From the NCBI RefSeq assembly GCF_932526225.1, contig NC_064046.1, positions 11,991,719-12,055,718 of the forward strand: a stretch of 64,000 bases of DNA, in the 5' to 3' direction. Within the stretch, counting starts at the first letter, position 1. Every line of letters starts with the position of its first letter. Shown in pieces: positions 1 to 12,122 of this stretch. The DNA is from Nematostella vectensis (lineage: Eukaryota > Cnidaria > Anthozoa > Actiniaria > Edwardsiidae). The notes beneath the pieces are model-generated. The model made no database searches, was not told the DNA's origin, and was given only the letters and a program-made list of their open reading frames with translations. The translations under genes were made by a program, and so were the position numbers.

Positions 1-3000
1 CATCATGATAATCGTTATTTGCAATGCTCTCATTTGCACACTACAATGAACCAGTTGCTATGCAATTTGGCAGCAGATCAGATCACTTTCATGTCAAGCA
101 AAAGGCCTTTCTCTAAGTGCACAACGCACAAGTAGATGTTAAGCGACATTAATCTCGTTCTTATAAAATGATTAGATCTGTAGATTATTAAAGAATGTGA
201 ATCACCCACTCTTTTGTTATTGCTTATCATTGTAAATACAGCGGTTTATTCGCAAAGAAACTTCAAAATAACAATCTAAGAATAAAGTCTGATTTGTTAT
301 TGACGATATTTGATTGAAAATATCTTGGTTACTTGCTTGAATTAGCCGATGGAAATGGATGCTTTGTGACTCGCCATTGAGCGGGAGCATAAAATGATGG
401 TGTGATCGGCCTTCTTTAAGCTGCTAATAAAATTTTGTAGAAATTACGATCTTCCTGCCTTGGAAGACGTTTATCATATCATTGCTGGTCCCTGTATGAG
501 GATTTACTTATGTCTTAAATCCTCACTTATGTCTAGAGATACGAGCGGACATTTTGAACAGTGTCTTGATGTTTGTGAGGCGGTACTACCCGCTTGCCAC
601 CCGGTCCATAAGTGTCGTGGAGCAGGTTTTAGTTTCCAACGCACTTTAAAATAGAATCGCTAACATGCTAAGAAAATTGGAAAAGCTTTCATAATATTTC
701 TTAATTTTGTCGTCATAATTTTAAAAGGCAAAAATGGTTATTGAAAATTGAGCAAAGTGCTAAAAATATTAACCTGTGCTGATTAGTAAAAATAAATGAA
801 AATTTGATTAAATCTACCTAGTTTTCCTGCCATCTTGATCTTTTTGTAAAAAAAAGTATCGATTCTTATAGAATACGTGACACCTAAAGATGTGTTTGAT
901 ATTAGCTTGATTTTTCAAGTTTTAGATTAGAAATAATAACACAGTTTTAGTGTTTGAGGAATGGAGAGCATACATGGCAGATCAGCGTATTGCTGAAAAA
1001 TAAAAAAATATCCATGAGATAGTTTTGCTTCTTTTCCTCCACTGCATGACTTCTAAATTGCTTTGAAGAAAATCTCCATATTTTTCATTGTCAGTTTAAG
1101 TTCCTCGTAGATTTTGCTTCAACAAAAGTTGCCAATTGCCAGTAGATCTTTGTCATCTTCTCATTTGGACTTGACTTTTGACCCCCTTGCGACTCCGCTT
1201 GTGTCTTGTCTTCTTAAATGGACTTAAGCTTGTTTTGGTTTAAGTGTGTTGGTTTAAGTGTGCTATATGGCGTTCTTGTATGCCCTATGGTTATTGCTGT
1301 GTTGTATCGATGTTTGTTCGTGTGTAACAAGGTAGCAAAGCGTGATATGAGCTTCATAAACCGTGTGAATAATAAGCCAAAACTTCTTTCTTGGCATGAT
1401 CATGTGCACATGAATGAATACCAATTCACTCGTGAAACGAAATTTTGTCCGGACAAAACGCCGAGTGTTATCTTGAGCATAATAATAAAAAAATAGTTCG
1501 CAGGGTGTCAATTCGTTCATATAAAAAAGAGGCCAGACACAGCCTTGAATACTTCCTATTTTGTAAGGAGATTTTCGCCAGGTTTAAGGCTTTGTATTTC
1601 AAAGGTAGTTAAAAAAACCTTTTTTTTCCTTCTAAAAAAAAGCAAAGTTTTCTTTTTATCAACATGCGAAAAATAAAAATAGAATCAAAGTTAACTTAAT
1701 TTTTTGTAGAGCTAACTTTGGTCAAACAAATTACTAATATGCGTGGATCGATACGGATGGAGCTGGATGGATGCAAATACAAACCTCTGTTCTCCGATAT
1801 CTGTTGATTTTAACAACATTATGCCTTCACAGAGACAGACAATACTTAAGCAGGGATATTTATTTGATTGTAAATTTAGAATCAGGTTGTTGTATTGAGA
1901 ACTTGGGTAGCACGGTACGTAACCCGTTTGCTTTGACAGGTTTCATCATAACAACCACAGGGGCTAATTGAAAATTTCAGTCGTTACTTCATTCAGTCAA
2001 AGGAATGAGCGCGCCGGTGAGGGAAGCTTGTTAAAACAGGATTGAACAGAACGGTTTCACAAAAGAAGAGGTAAGGCGCGAGATTCAGACCAAATCATGA
2101 ATGAAACTATAGTTTATTTGGGTCAAATAGCGATAATAATCATTGACTGCGATTTGGGATCCGTTGAGAGCCGGGGTCACGGGCACCATAACTTTTAACG
2201 GAATTCGAACGAAGAACTCGCGATCTGATTGGTCGAAAGGGTACGGATCAAGGTTGGCCTTTATGTTTTGTTGGGCTCCACAAAGCGACACAATGGAGGT
2301 GATTTTTATTATTAAATAGCTATCCACTTATATCAATATTACCTAAGAGTCACTCCGGATCATGACATAGCGATTGTTGGTGTTCACACTCAATTGCATC
2401 ACGCGCTCTGATTGGCCGGCTAGCGAATAAGGAAGGTTAGTTTACATTACCTAATAAAAAAACAAAATTTGATCACTCGTAATGCCACGTCAGGCGTCTC
2501 ACACGGATTGGTCGGCCACACCGCGCAGACTCCCTGACAAAATCTTGTGCATATTGAAACATTTGTGCCAAAGACAGGAGTCATACCGCCTCCCTGAACT
2601 AAAACGAGTGACAACTTGGATAAAAGCTGTTGTCACAGGTTAGTTCCCTCTCGTAAACAATTGGGATATTCATACTTATGTGGAAAAAGGTTGGGAAGTT
2701 TTGAGAAGAGATTTCTCCCAAGGATTTACACAATGGTAAATACATTCCATCTTTTCGCGATGAACCTTGGGCAGTGATCTTTAAGGAACCCCAATTTGGA
2801 GCAATATTTATTCTATTGGTATCTGTAGAAACATCACTGTATTTACGAGCAATTAAGTGCGCGGGATTTATTATGGCAAAAACTTAGTTGCTCGTAATGT
2901 TGAAACGTTGGCCTCGTAGAGACTACCCGGTTATTGTTTAGCTTGGATATGACGCCATCTTGTTATCTTAGGAAAAATTACTGGGAAATGTGAACAATTA

Positions 3001-3558
3001 TTGACCAGGGTACAATTTCCCCATCAACATAATACTTCCTTTATCGCTAGGCTATATTTTTTTCATAATAGTAAGTATAATAGTTATTGTTATGAGCGAC
3101 AAATAGTAGTGGACTAGAAATAGAATCCATTGTTTGGCATTTTTTGATAACATTGCAGTTTGATTAACGCTTTGATTTGACTGACTTACTTAGGTTAATG
3201 GTGCTGTGTATTCTACACCAGTTTTCTAGTGCGTTTTGGATGGTTATACATCGTAATATTATAAACTGTTGTAGACAAAGGGATGGCTAACCATCGAGCG
3301 TTGGTATTGCCGAGAGGCTCCACCCATTTATAACCTAAACCAAACTTGCCTAAAGAAATATTTCCTTAGGCAAGTTTGTCTTTTTATTGTTATTTCAGCT
3401 CCTTTTATCATTTGCTTTGAATTCCCCTGTGAAAATTTGAAATAATTTAAAATAGTTTCTCCACGCACGATGAATCATACCTCAATAATTAATAACCCTA
3501 AGGTCTCAAATGTCATTGATCTTCTAACTTGGGGTTTATTGTTCTTTTCTTGTAGGGT
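1..3558. other. AT-rich non-coding flank
   Basis: No gene is supported here. The short open frames (for example 460-654, 1218-1496 and 2085-2327) have no recognisable domain, no splice context and AT-rich random-looking composition. The 3' end holds a pyrimidine-rich splice acceptor (ending in AG at 3554-3555) just before the collagen-lectin start codon, so an upstream 5' UTR exon of that gene probably lies somewhere in this stretch. Confidence 0.6.
3341..3378. repeat. 38-bp near-perfect palindrome
   Basis: Two 19-bp arms, beginning CAAACTTGCC and ending GGCAAGTTTG, meet with no loop and differ at one position. It could be a cruciform or the remnant of a tiny foldback element. The lack of a loop argues against a microRNA precursor. 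Confidence 0.6.
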
Positions 3559-6500
3559 ATGGGGCAGTTAGGAGGCTACAGATGCCTTCTAACTTTATTC
3601 CTAGGAGTAATTTTCCTAGAATGCACGGTAAGTCTCAAGAATAATTCCAGATTTTCTGTTGGAATTCTATGTTATGTTTTATTTATCAGTGAATCTGGTA
3701 TCACAAATATCCATTTTCGCTTTGTCGATACGCTTCAGAAAGTCCTTTGAAAGGAAATATTTTGGTTTAAAAGGGATTTTTATTCAACTTTTACTGTTAA
3801 ATTTCTTGCCCTCCCATTCCGCCTATCCTATCGTTTCAAATTTGATACTTTGATCCGATGATCATTTAAAGGTCATCTCCCGCCTTTTTCCTTACAATTA
3901 AGATTCTAAAGTATTTGAGAGTTTTTTTTTTGTTCTTCCAGTAAAAAAGCCCTTATAGAAAAAGAAGTTTGTAAGAAAATTTTGAAACCTTGTATCCATT
4001 GATGTTTGTTTTGACGTTACTTTCGGATATAATGTTTACGGTTTGTTTAATCAAGATTACTACTCAGCAATTATACTTTATCAAAATTTACTTATACATT
4101 GTAATCTAGTATAACTTCATTGGTATATATTTTCTTTAACGTGAAAATGACTCGTGATTTTTAAGAGATTTTAAGATGTTGTTCGCCTGACGTAAACAAA
4201 GGAACAGGTCCTACCTGTACAGAGACGGGTTTCATTCTTTTCCCGTTTCTTCAAACACCGACCACAAGTCGTATAACAAGAGACCTTTTTATTCGTGTAA
4301 ATTTACCCGCTAGACGCATTTCTGATCTTTGTTAAGTTTTCATGATCGGACATTTGACGTTGATAGCAAAAACAGCGGGACACTCGTGCGTGCAATTCTC
4401 TCGACCGTTCACCAGAAAGTAGTTACAGGGTGGTAAAGGGGGGGTAGGGATCACGTTTCACGAAACCCAAAAATGACTTTTTCACGTTTCACGGACCAAT
4501 AAATGGCCTTTTCGTATTTCACGAATACCGTAATATCGCGTCCAAAACTCCCAAATACCTTAATGTTGCGTCCTAAAATCGCAATACAGCAGTACCGCGT
4601 CCAAAATCCGAAAATACTAGTATTTACTGCATGCGACAATACATATCTATCAATTTTGCAAAGGTCACACAATTCTCCGTAAAACACTTGAGCTTAACAC
4701 TGTAGTTATTGATTAAGGAATTACTTTTATCGTAATTGCAGAAAAAGTTGCCATCATTGTAAATCAACTAGAACTATTAAAAGAATCGTATGAACGGTTC
4801 CTTATTCTGAGTAATAAAAAATTTAATTATTTTAAGATTAACGAAAGGACAAATGACGAGTAGCATAAAATTCACACCCCTTAGTATAATTATCAAACCA
4901 CAGAAGTATCGTTTTGTTAAAGTTACAAGTAAGCCAATGCGTGACTGGCCCTCTTGAAACAATAACTCTGAACGTCGGCATGACGGGAAAACATGACGTG
5001 AAGCTTCAAATAAGCCCATTTCACATCGAATAAGGTGGAGAATTTCTCTGAGTACTTAGTAAATTAGAGCAAACAAAATATCAAGTGCGACTTTTTTAAA
5101 ATAGATGCAACTTTTTGTAAGGTGTCATTAAAATTTGAGCTTTTCGTCCCTGAGCCCATACACAGTGCAAGGATGATCAAGAAAAAATATCGTAAAAAAG
5201 CCAAAATATGGGTATGTGCATTTCGGTCTCATGTTATTTGTGTTTCGAAAATCATTCTGGAATACAAGGAGCCGATGGCCATTGTAAGGAATTGTGTCTT
5301 CTTTTTCTATCTCGAATTCCATATTTTCCAGGTTTTTCCGTCATGTCGGGCGAAACTAATATTTTCTCTCTCTTTTCTCCAGTGTTCTCAAAGAGTGCTT
5401 CCCGACTGGCCGAAGATCGGCGACAGAATCACACAACCATTTTTGGACCAGCTGATGGTCAGTCAGTTGCTTGAACAAAACCTCACCCTCGGCTTCTTCC
5501 TGAAGGGTCTCAATGGCCCTCCTGGTCCTCCTGGTGCGCCTGGTCCCCCGGGAGAACCTGGACAAGTTGGTATGGCCGGTCCCCCTGGACCTCCTGGCCA
5601 TGTAGGAGAGGATGGTGCTCCCGGAGCTCCTGGTGCTCCAGGTCCCCCAGGTTCTCCTGGTGCTCCTGGTCTTCCTGGAGAGAAGGGAGACCCTGGTCTT
5701 CAGGGAGCTCCTGGTGCTGCCGGTCTTCCTGGAGCACCTGGTCTGCCTGGTCCTCAGGGTCCTATGGGTCCCCCTGGTCCAGAGCCTATCATGCCGGTAA
5801 GTTTTCTGTTATAACTAAGATTTTACCTAAGCTGTCGTTATATTTTTAACCATTTTCTGTTGACATCCATTTTTATTTATCATATCTTTTATATCGGAGG
5901 AAATGAGAAACTATGATCGAAATTGTTTTCATATTGTTTAATCAATTACGCTATTTTTTGCGGCTGTTTATGCAGTACCCTTGTTCTTTTTACAAATAGT
6001 ATTTCAGTTTATTCCAGCAAAATTTGTCATAATGTGGCTACCATGTTGTATTTACCATTCCATTTACCCAGCATCTATTTCAAACAATCATTTTGCTACT
6101 CCCAGAAGCGTGTAAGAGTTTAAACACATAGCTTTAAGGAGGTCATCATCGTCAACTTTCTCTTACCTGTTGTACCTCCTTGGCAGAACTTTACCGTTAT
6201 CTGCGAGGGAGAGAAGGGCTGGCTGCAGTGTAAGCAGTACGAGCTCATCAAGGTTACAAAAGCCTTCTGGGGGCGTGACGATCACGTGACCTGTCCCAAG
6301 GTGCCCGCCGGCCTAAATCTTGAAAGAGTCTGCGAAACTAACCCCGGCAACACGATGCAGAAGGTCAAAGGACAGTGCCAGAACGAACAAGCCTGCGAGG
6401 TGGTGGCCTCTAATATTTTCTTCGACGACAATAGCTGCGGCAATGCGTATAAGTATCTCAAGATTTGGTATGAGTGTATCCCTGATGAAGCGAACGCGGT

Positions 6501-6585
6501 GGATGTGCTGAAAGAGGGAGGCAAGCGAAGACGACGAAAGAGAAAGAGAGCAGCCAAGGAGAAGCGATCCGCCTCTTCAGAATAG
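3559..6585 (+). CDS. Secreted collagen-like protein with C-terminal SUEL (rhamnose-binding lectin) domain
   Basis: Three exons are visible: 3559-3627, 5383-5796 and 6187-6585, all joined in phase 0 with GT donors (3628, 5797) and AG acceptors (5381-5382, 6185-6186). The product is about 293 residues. Exon 1 encodes a signal peptide with a Leu/Phe-rich core ending in ECT. Exon 2 starts with a non-collagenous segment ([16 protein letters not shown]) followed by about 30 Gly-X-Y triplets, mostly GPP, GAP and GLP. Exon 3 encodes a SUEL-type lectin domain with the expected spaced cysteines ([27 protein letters not shown]) and a [11 protein letters not shown] ending. It closes with a very basic tail (KRRRRKRKR) that contains furin-like sites. 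SUEL domains bind L-rhamnose or galactose; a role in extracellular matrix or mucus is inferred. Additional small exons in the long first intron cannot be excluded. Confidence 0.85.
3628..5382 (+). other. Intron 1 of the collagen-lectin gene, with an embedded repeat
   Basis: This 1.75-kb intron contains a copy (about 4430-4620) of the TTCACG-rich dispersed repeat seen again at 42256-42790, in the opposite orientation. No coding exon is convincing; an open frame runs upstream from exon 2 to 5122 but lacks conserved features. Confidence 0.55.
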
Positions 6586-7907
6586 CAATAACACACAACA
6601 AAATAACAACAAAAGACTTCAATTCACTTTGATGAGTGGTAGTTCATACTAACATGTGACCCATGCTCAATTTGAGCGTGCCATTTTGAAATTCCATCAT
6701 TAGCAGTCTAGCTTACATGTTAAGCAGAGTTAAACTAAGTGTAAATTAATCACAATATTCGTGGTAGAAACTACACTTGTCAATATGTATGTATATTGCA
6801 CTGACTTCATTTGATACGAGTGTCATTAATATGATCGAATACTTGAGTATTTAACTATATTAGTCCCGTCCCTAATAGCGAGGGATTCTATATAGGTGTG
6901 TTTACAAATGATAGAGAAAGAGCTTTGGATTCTTAGATCGCTATGTAACATTTCTTTAACACTCTGTAAAATACTTGGGAAGAATAAAACAATTGTGAAT
7001 AGAAATTCTTGCCAATGTATTTCGGATTGTCGGTGACGTAATGCTGAAATAAAAAGCTATATTTAATTAAATCATTTATTACATATACATTTATCGGTAC
7101 TTAATTTTTGAGGGATTTTTTAAGCCCAGTCCTGGAGAATATTTTTATGAATCAGTAATAATAAAAACGGACAAAAGGGTTCAGTACTCTATTGAGCTGT
7201 AATCAAGGATGGCCAGTGATTGTAAGACTGCAGGATAGTAGTAAAATAAGTTTAAATCTTCAAATAGAGTGGCGTTCATTGATAACATTCCGGTTATCTT
7301 ATTTTTATCTGTTGGGTCTGTCTCCCCTCTCTTATATATTATTTTAATTCCAGATTATTATAACACATGGTATGAGATTTTGTTTTCGCTGAAGATTGAG
7401 GAAAATGTATTTTTACTTTTTAATTTTCTGTCGGAAAGTATTTACTGTAATCTTTTCCGTGTTAAAAATTGAGACCGTTCTAGAATAAATTTATTTTCAA
7501 TGACGAAAAGTTAGGGTTAACTATAACAAAATATTTCAAACAAAATATTTTAACAAGTCCGTTGTAGAAGGTTCTCATCACACCAGGCGTTTATATCACC
7601 CCTCTACTCGTAGCTCTGTTGCGAAAAGTGAGCTGGGCCCAGAAAAGACGAAGAAGGTGATTCAGTTGCTAAAATAGCTATCTTATGTTGCATTCACAAT
7701 GTTTTTCTTTGCCTGATAACTTGCCAAGTTTCTCATTGTGTTGAATTCTTATTAGCTAAATGATCACTTAGTAACATGTACAGCACAGTCTATTCAGTTT
7801 TGTTCCTGGTTCTGTCCACTCTTGGGAGATTGAGATTTAAACCAGTTTAATTAAACCACCTATAAACTGGTTTAAGTGTTGGTGTAAATGCGGTATTGGT
7901 ATAAAGG
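6586..7907. other. 3' UTR and non-coding spacer
   Basis: The first 400-500 bases are probably the collagen-lectin 3' UTR. The rest is AT-rich with no supported gene. A 13-bp perfect inverted repeat (7837-7849 / 7863-7875, built on AAACCAGTTTA) with a 13-base loop sits just before the minisatellite. Confidence 0.5.
6983..6988 (+). terminator. Poly(A) signal AATAAA for the collagen-lectin gene
   Basis: An AATAAA hexamer lies about 400 bases after the stop codon at 6583-6585. A second AATAAA follows at 7048-7053. Either could end the transcript. Confidence 0.45.
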
Positions 7908-9544
7908 CACACATGGTAAAGTATTATGGGTACTAACACACATCGTAAAGTATTATGGGTACTAGCACACACATCGTAAAGTATTATGGGTACTAGTACA
8001 CACATCGTAAAGTATTATGTGTACTAACACACACATCGTAAAGTATTATGTGTACTAACACACACATCGTAAAGTATTATTGGTACTAGCACACACATCG
8101 TAAAGTATTATGTGTACTAACACACACATATCGTAAAGTATTATGTTTACTAACACACACATCGTAAAGTATTATGGGTACTTACACACACACATGGTAA
8201 AGTATTATGTGTACTAACTTACACATCGTAAAGTATTATTGGTACTAGCACACACACATCGTAAAGTATTATGTGTACTAGCACACACATCGTAAAGTAT
8301 TATGGGTACTTACACACACACATGGTAAAGTATTATGTGTACTAACTTACACATCGTAAAGTATTATTGGTACTAGCACACACACATCGTAAAGTATTAT
8401 GTTTACTAACTTACACATCGTAAAGTATTATTGGTACTAGCACACACACATCGTAAAGTATTATGGGTACTAACACACACATCGTAAAGTATTATGGGTA
8501 CTAACACACACATCGTAAAGTATTATGGGTACTAGCACACACATCGTAAAGTATTATGGGTACTAGCACACACATCGTAAAGTATTATGTGTACTAACAC
8601 ACACATCGTAAAGTATTATGTGTACTAACACACACATCGTAAAGTATTATTGGTACTAGCACACACATCGTAAAGTATTATGTGTACTAACACACACATA
8701 TCGTAAAGTATTATGGGTACTAGCACACACACATCGTCAAGTATTATGGGTACTAGCACACACATCGTAAAGTATTATGGGTACTAGCACACACATCGTA
8801 AAGTATTGTGGGTACTAACACACACATCGTAAAGTATAATGGGTACTAGCACACACATCGTAAAGTATTATGGGTACTAACACACACATGGTAAAGTATT
8901 ATGTGTACTAGCACACACATTGTAAAGTATTATGGGTACGAGCACACACATCGTAAAGTATTATGGGTACTTACACACACACATCGTAAAGTATTATGGG
9001 TACTAGCACACACATCGTAAAGTATTATGGGTACTAACACACACATCGTAAAGTATTATGGGTACTAGCACACACATCGTAAAGTATTATGGGTACTAAC
9101 ACACATACCTCGTAAAGTATTATGGGTACTTAAACACATACATCGTAAAGTATTATGGGTACTAGCACACACATGGTAAAGTATTATGGGTACTTACACA
9201 CACACATCGTAAAGTATTATGGGTACTAGCACACACATCGTAAAGTATTATGGGTATTACTACACACGTCGTAAAGTATTATGGGTACTATTACACACAC
9301 TCATCGTAAAGTATTATGGGTACTAGCACACACATGGTAAAGTATTATGGGTACTTACACACACATCGTAAAGAATTATGGGTACTAGCACACACATCGT
9401 AAAGTATTATGGGTAGTACTACACACGTCGTAAAGTATTATGGGTTCTAGTACACACACTCATCGTAAAGTATTATGGGTACTAGAACACACATCGTAAA
9501 GTATTATGGGTACTAGCACACATCGCAAAGTATTATGGGTACTT
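7908..9544 (+). repeat. Long minisatellite, about 29-bp unit
   Basis: More than fifty tandem copies of a roughly 29-bp unit fill the segment. The core is ATCGTAAAGTATTATGGGTA, followed by CTAGCACACAC or CTAACACACAC. Variation is concentrated in the length of the CA run and in a G/T/C difference after TATTATG. Variant blocks recur in the same order (for example around 8170-8400), which indicates segmental duplication within the array. Confidence 0.97.
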
Positions 9545-9834
9545 GAATGGGCCTTGGCCTTGAATCAATATAAAACTTTTGATTGATAGCTTTTTGTCAA
9601 GATTTTTATCAACCAACATTTTGCTGTCCATGTCTTGGCTTCAAGTTCTCTGTCTGTGTCAATGTACTCGGGAGTAATCGGAGGTTATGGGATTATAGGT
9701 TGCGGTGTTGGCCGCAGACAATGTTTAATTAATCAATCTTTCATTTCACTTTCCTCATTGTGGCTGCTTCACGATGCTGGGCTGTGGGTGACAGTGTTTT
9801 CTTGCAATGGCTTAGAACCAGATCTAGCTTTACG

Positions 9835-10080
9835 CTTAAAGCCGCCTTGGCCCCCATATTACTTCCGGTCGATTTCGTAACAATCTTTGATCATTTTTAA
9901 CGGAAAATATTTCAAAATTTTAAAAGCAGTATGTTTTTTGGAAGTTTCTTCGAGGATTTGACTGATAATTTAGAGCGGATGGCCCGTTTTATAGCGCAGA
10001 TTCTAATATATTCTTTTGTCTTTTGACGGTTGGTTTCCGACGGACCTCCGGAAGTAAACTGGTGACAATGCGGCTTTAAG
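9835..10080. mobile_element. MITE, copy 1 (TIR contains CCGGAAGTAA)
   Basis: A roughly 246-bp element runs from CTTAAAGCCGC (9835) to GCGGCTTTAAG (10080) with imperfect terminal inverted repeats of about 33 bp. Its interior aligns by eye over its whole length with the copy at 38705-38920, including the ATTTTTAACGGAAAA and GGAAGTTTCTT stretches. It has no coding capacity. Confidence 0.8.
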
Positions 10081-10207
10081 GGGGAATTTTGCTCAGTGGC
10101 AAAGAGGGGATGGGGCAATTTTTTTGTTGCGTATAGCTTTCTGGCAGCCCAAAAAGGGCTTAAACCCCCTAAACTCTCCCCCTAGATCCGCTACTGGGCA
10201 CCATGAC

Positions 10208-10328
10208 ATAAACATACACAGAAGTAGCATAATCTTGTGTGCGAATTGGCGCTGTACTCCTGTGTACTCCTATTTCAATAAACGTTGTCAATGCAAATGG
10301 CAATTGGCAAATGGCCGTGGGGGGGACT
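10208..10328. repeat. Decayed outer inverted arm, left side of the Polinton-like element
   Basis: Blocks ATAAACATACAC (10208-10219) and TTCAATAAA...GTTGTCA.TGCAAA...GCAAATGGCC (10274-10315) recur as the reverse complement, in the mirrored order, at 23436-23447 and 23318-23354. The two sides differ by substitutions and by different internal insertions. Either the element's TIR is longer than the perfect 49 bp and has decayed, or it sits inside an older palindromic host repeat. Confidence 0.5.
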
Positions 10329-10377
10329 GGGGGGTTTCAGAGAAACTAGTGGGAGGCGCGGATCGCCCCTCCGGGCC
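10329..10377 (+). repeat. Left terminal inverted repeat of the Polinton-like element
   Basis: A 49-bp block starting GGGGGGTTTCAGAGAAAC and ending CTCCGGGCC is repeated without mismatch as the reverse complement at 23102-23150. Both copies lie at the abrupt boundary between AT-rich host DNA and the GC-rich coding island. A G-rich tract (about 10318-10334) lies on its outer edge. Confidence 0.85.
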
Positions 10378-10418
10378 TCCCAGCCCCGCCTCTATAGATC
10401 AGGCAGATAATGCTTCAT

Positions 10419-10620
10419 GTACATAAACAATCGGCAAAAGCTAATGTAGGCCAAATCGATTTCGCGTACATAAACAATCGGCAAAAGCTAATGTAGGCCA
10501 AATAGATTTCGCGTACATGAATAATCAATTAGGGCTGCAGGTGTTTCGCGTGCATGGATAACTAATTAGGGCTGCATACATGAATAATTAGGGTGTAGGC
10601 CGGGCGCGTGCAAGCCCAAG
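10419..10620 (+). repeat. Left subterminal tandem repeats
   Basis: Two 47-bp units (10419-10465 and 10466-10512) differ at one base. They are followed by shorter degenerate units that begin GTACATGAATAA or GTGCATGGATAA and contain ATTAGGGCTGC. They lie between the left TIR and the first gene, mirroring a different tandem array at the right end. Binding sites for the integrase or a replication protein are a reasonable guess only. Confidence 0.75.
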
Positions 10621-10759
10621 GACTTGCGCGTACACGACTTTTTGGGGCAAATAGCGATGGGGCCGCGAAAACGAGGAGGGCCGCCAACCTACGGAGCGCG
10701 GAATAACCGTTTTTCGGCCGTAAATTCAAAGCCGCCGGCGTGGCGTTTAAACCTGAGTT

Positions 10760-11428
10760 CTACTCGAACACCTCGCTCCCGAACTCCTCGCGAATTTTTC
10801 GCAGTCTCTTTTTCATCCTTTCGCGTGCCACCAGGGAGGGCCCTTTCCCGCTTTTTTTATCACGCGGTGCGAGGCCGTGTCGAGCTTTGAAAGCGGCCTT
10901 GAGCGCGTTGTATCTCTCTTGTTCCTGAAGTATTAGCCGAAACTCTTCGTCTGAGATACGCCCGTCTTGCAGAGCCTTAGAGACCAGCTCGCTGATCGAG
11001 TTTCTCTTACTCTCCGCTAAAACCACCGTGTCTTCGTGTTTAGCCACCTTGCTCGTAAGACCCCTAGAGACCACCCCCGCGCCCACGACACCGACCAGCC
11101 CAGCGACCCCTGCCAGCGGAGCGCCGATCAGAACCCCTATCCCACTCAAAGAGACTCCCAGCCCGGCGCTGGAAAGCGCCCCTGCAATGATGCCGGATGC
11201 CACAGACACAGCATGGGTAACGGCGAAGGCGCGCTTATACTTCTTCCGCACCTGTCGATAATGCGTTTCATTGTCTAGAACCGCCTGACTGTCACGTATT
11301 ACCTGGAGTCGGAAACTTTGCGCGTCGCCGCCGATGCTTGCCGGAGCGGTAGGCGTTTGCGGGGGGCGGGCACTGGGGAGCGGGGGGTATATGGATATGG
11401 CACCGCTGCTAATGTCGCTGTTTGCCAT
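10760..11428 (-). CDS. Polinton-like element membrane-hairpin protein (unknown)
   Basis: A 222-residue intact ORF with ATG at 11428. The N-terminus is Pro/Ser-rich. Residues about 65-125 form a Gly/Ala/Val-rich hydrophobic stretch (SGIIAGALSSAGLGVSLSG...) suited to a membrane hairpin. The part after it is helical and charged, with DGRISDEEFRLILQE resembling half an EF-hand, and the tail is basic. I recognise the pattern from unannotated proteins in cnidarian assemblies but know of no function. It is the outermost gene on the left, in the same direction as the penton-like gene and 16 bp from it. A structural or entry-related membrane protein is possible but unproven. Confidence 0.75.
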   Translation of the reverse strand: MANSDISSGAISIYPPLPSARPPQTPTAPASIGGDAQSFRLQVIRDSQAVLDNETHYRQVRKKYKRAFAVTHAVSVASGIIAGALSSAGLGVSLSGIGVLIGAPLAGVAGLVGVVGAGVVSRGLTSKVAKHEDTVVLAESKRNSISELVSKALQDGRISDEEFRLILQEQERYNALKAAFKARHGLAPRDKKSGKGPSLVARERMKKRLRKIREEFGSEVFE

Positions 11429-11444
11429 GCTTGTTATGTCGGAC

Positions 11445-12122
11445 CTAGGTTAGCTCTAATACGATGCGAACAGGCTTGTCCTTAAAGTCCACCCGTCTAC
11501 CGCGGTCATCCCTGATCCATATTCGGATACTCGAGACAAACTCAGAGGAAGACGCTGCGACACAAACGGGGAGGTCGGGCCCATAGACGACTTTCTCGTG
11601 CGGCCTCCCGCGGGTCTCTAGGCAAGCGAGAACGTTTGAAGGCTCGTCTAAGGCGAGGCACTGCGAGCTGTCTACGATGTCGCAGAAGATGTAGATGGCC
11701 TCTATTTTTTGCAAAGTCACCTTAAGTGGGGGAGCCCCAAAGGGCAGTGCGAGGCCCCGCATACCCATCTGACCGTCTTTAGCCTCCAGGCCAAATAGTG
11801 CGCAAAGCTCGGCGTTCAGGAACACAATGCCTGTGGACACGAGCACGATCTTCCTGGTGAGGGGATTCAGCTTCGCGGTCAGAATCTTGCTTTCAGCGCG
11901 GTTGATCGTCTCCACGATGGACTCGGCCGTGTGGTGCCCGGCTGGCAGAGTAACGATGGGCGGGAGGGAGGCTATAGTCGTTATCTGATGCTCCCGCTCG
12001 AGATTATACTAGCTGTTAAACAGCGAGCACTGCCGGAGCGCCACGAAGCGTGGGCGCCTTATCGGCTGCTCGAAGAAGAGCGTCAGCTCGCCTCTGGTGA
12101 ACAAAGCATGTAGGACCACCAT
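11445..12122 (-). pseudogene. Probable minor capsid/penton-like protein with one nonsense codon
   Basis: One reading frame runs from an ATG at 12122 to the stop at 11445-11447, 225 codons, interrupted by an in-frame TAG at 12009-12011. The open part downstream (to 11915 from a GTG) includes KIVLVSTGIVFLNAELCALFGL and ends in SIRIWIRDDRGRRVDFKD followed by a beta-strand-like tail. The alternating short hydrophobic strands and a C-terminal IRIWxxDxxGRxVDF-type motif fit a single jelly-roll minor capsid protein. That is inference from pattern; the family is familiar to me only as unannotated cnidarian proteins. Its start lies 42 bp from the divergent gene at 12165. Confidence 0.65.

Noticed and set aside
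1218-1496. 92-codon open frame with hydrophobic start
   Set aside because: AT-rich, overlaps another frame of similar length on the other strand, no splice or domain support.
3341-3378. microRNA precursor
   Set aside because: The palindrome has no loop and arms of only 19 bp, so it does not fit a precursor hairpin.
5510-5800. Three open frames overlapping the collagen repeat on both strands
   Set aside because: Shadows of the GPP-rich repeat in other frames; their composition (Arg/Gln or Leu/Val repeats) is explained by the collagen codons.
7908-9544. Possible CRISPR-like array
   Set aside because: Units are contiguous without unique spacers and the host is eukaryotic; it is a minisatellite.
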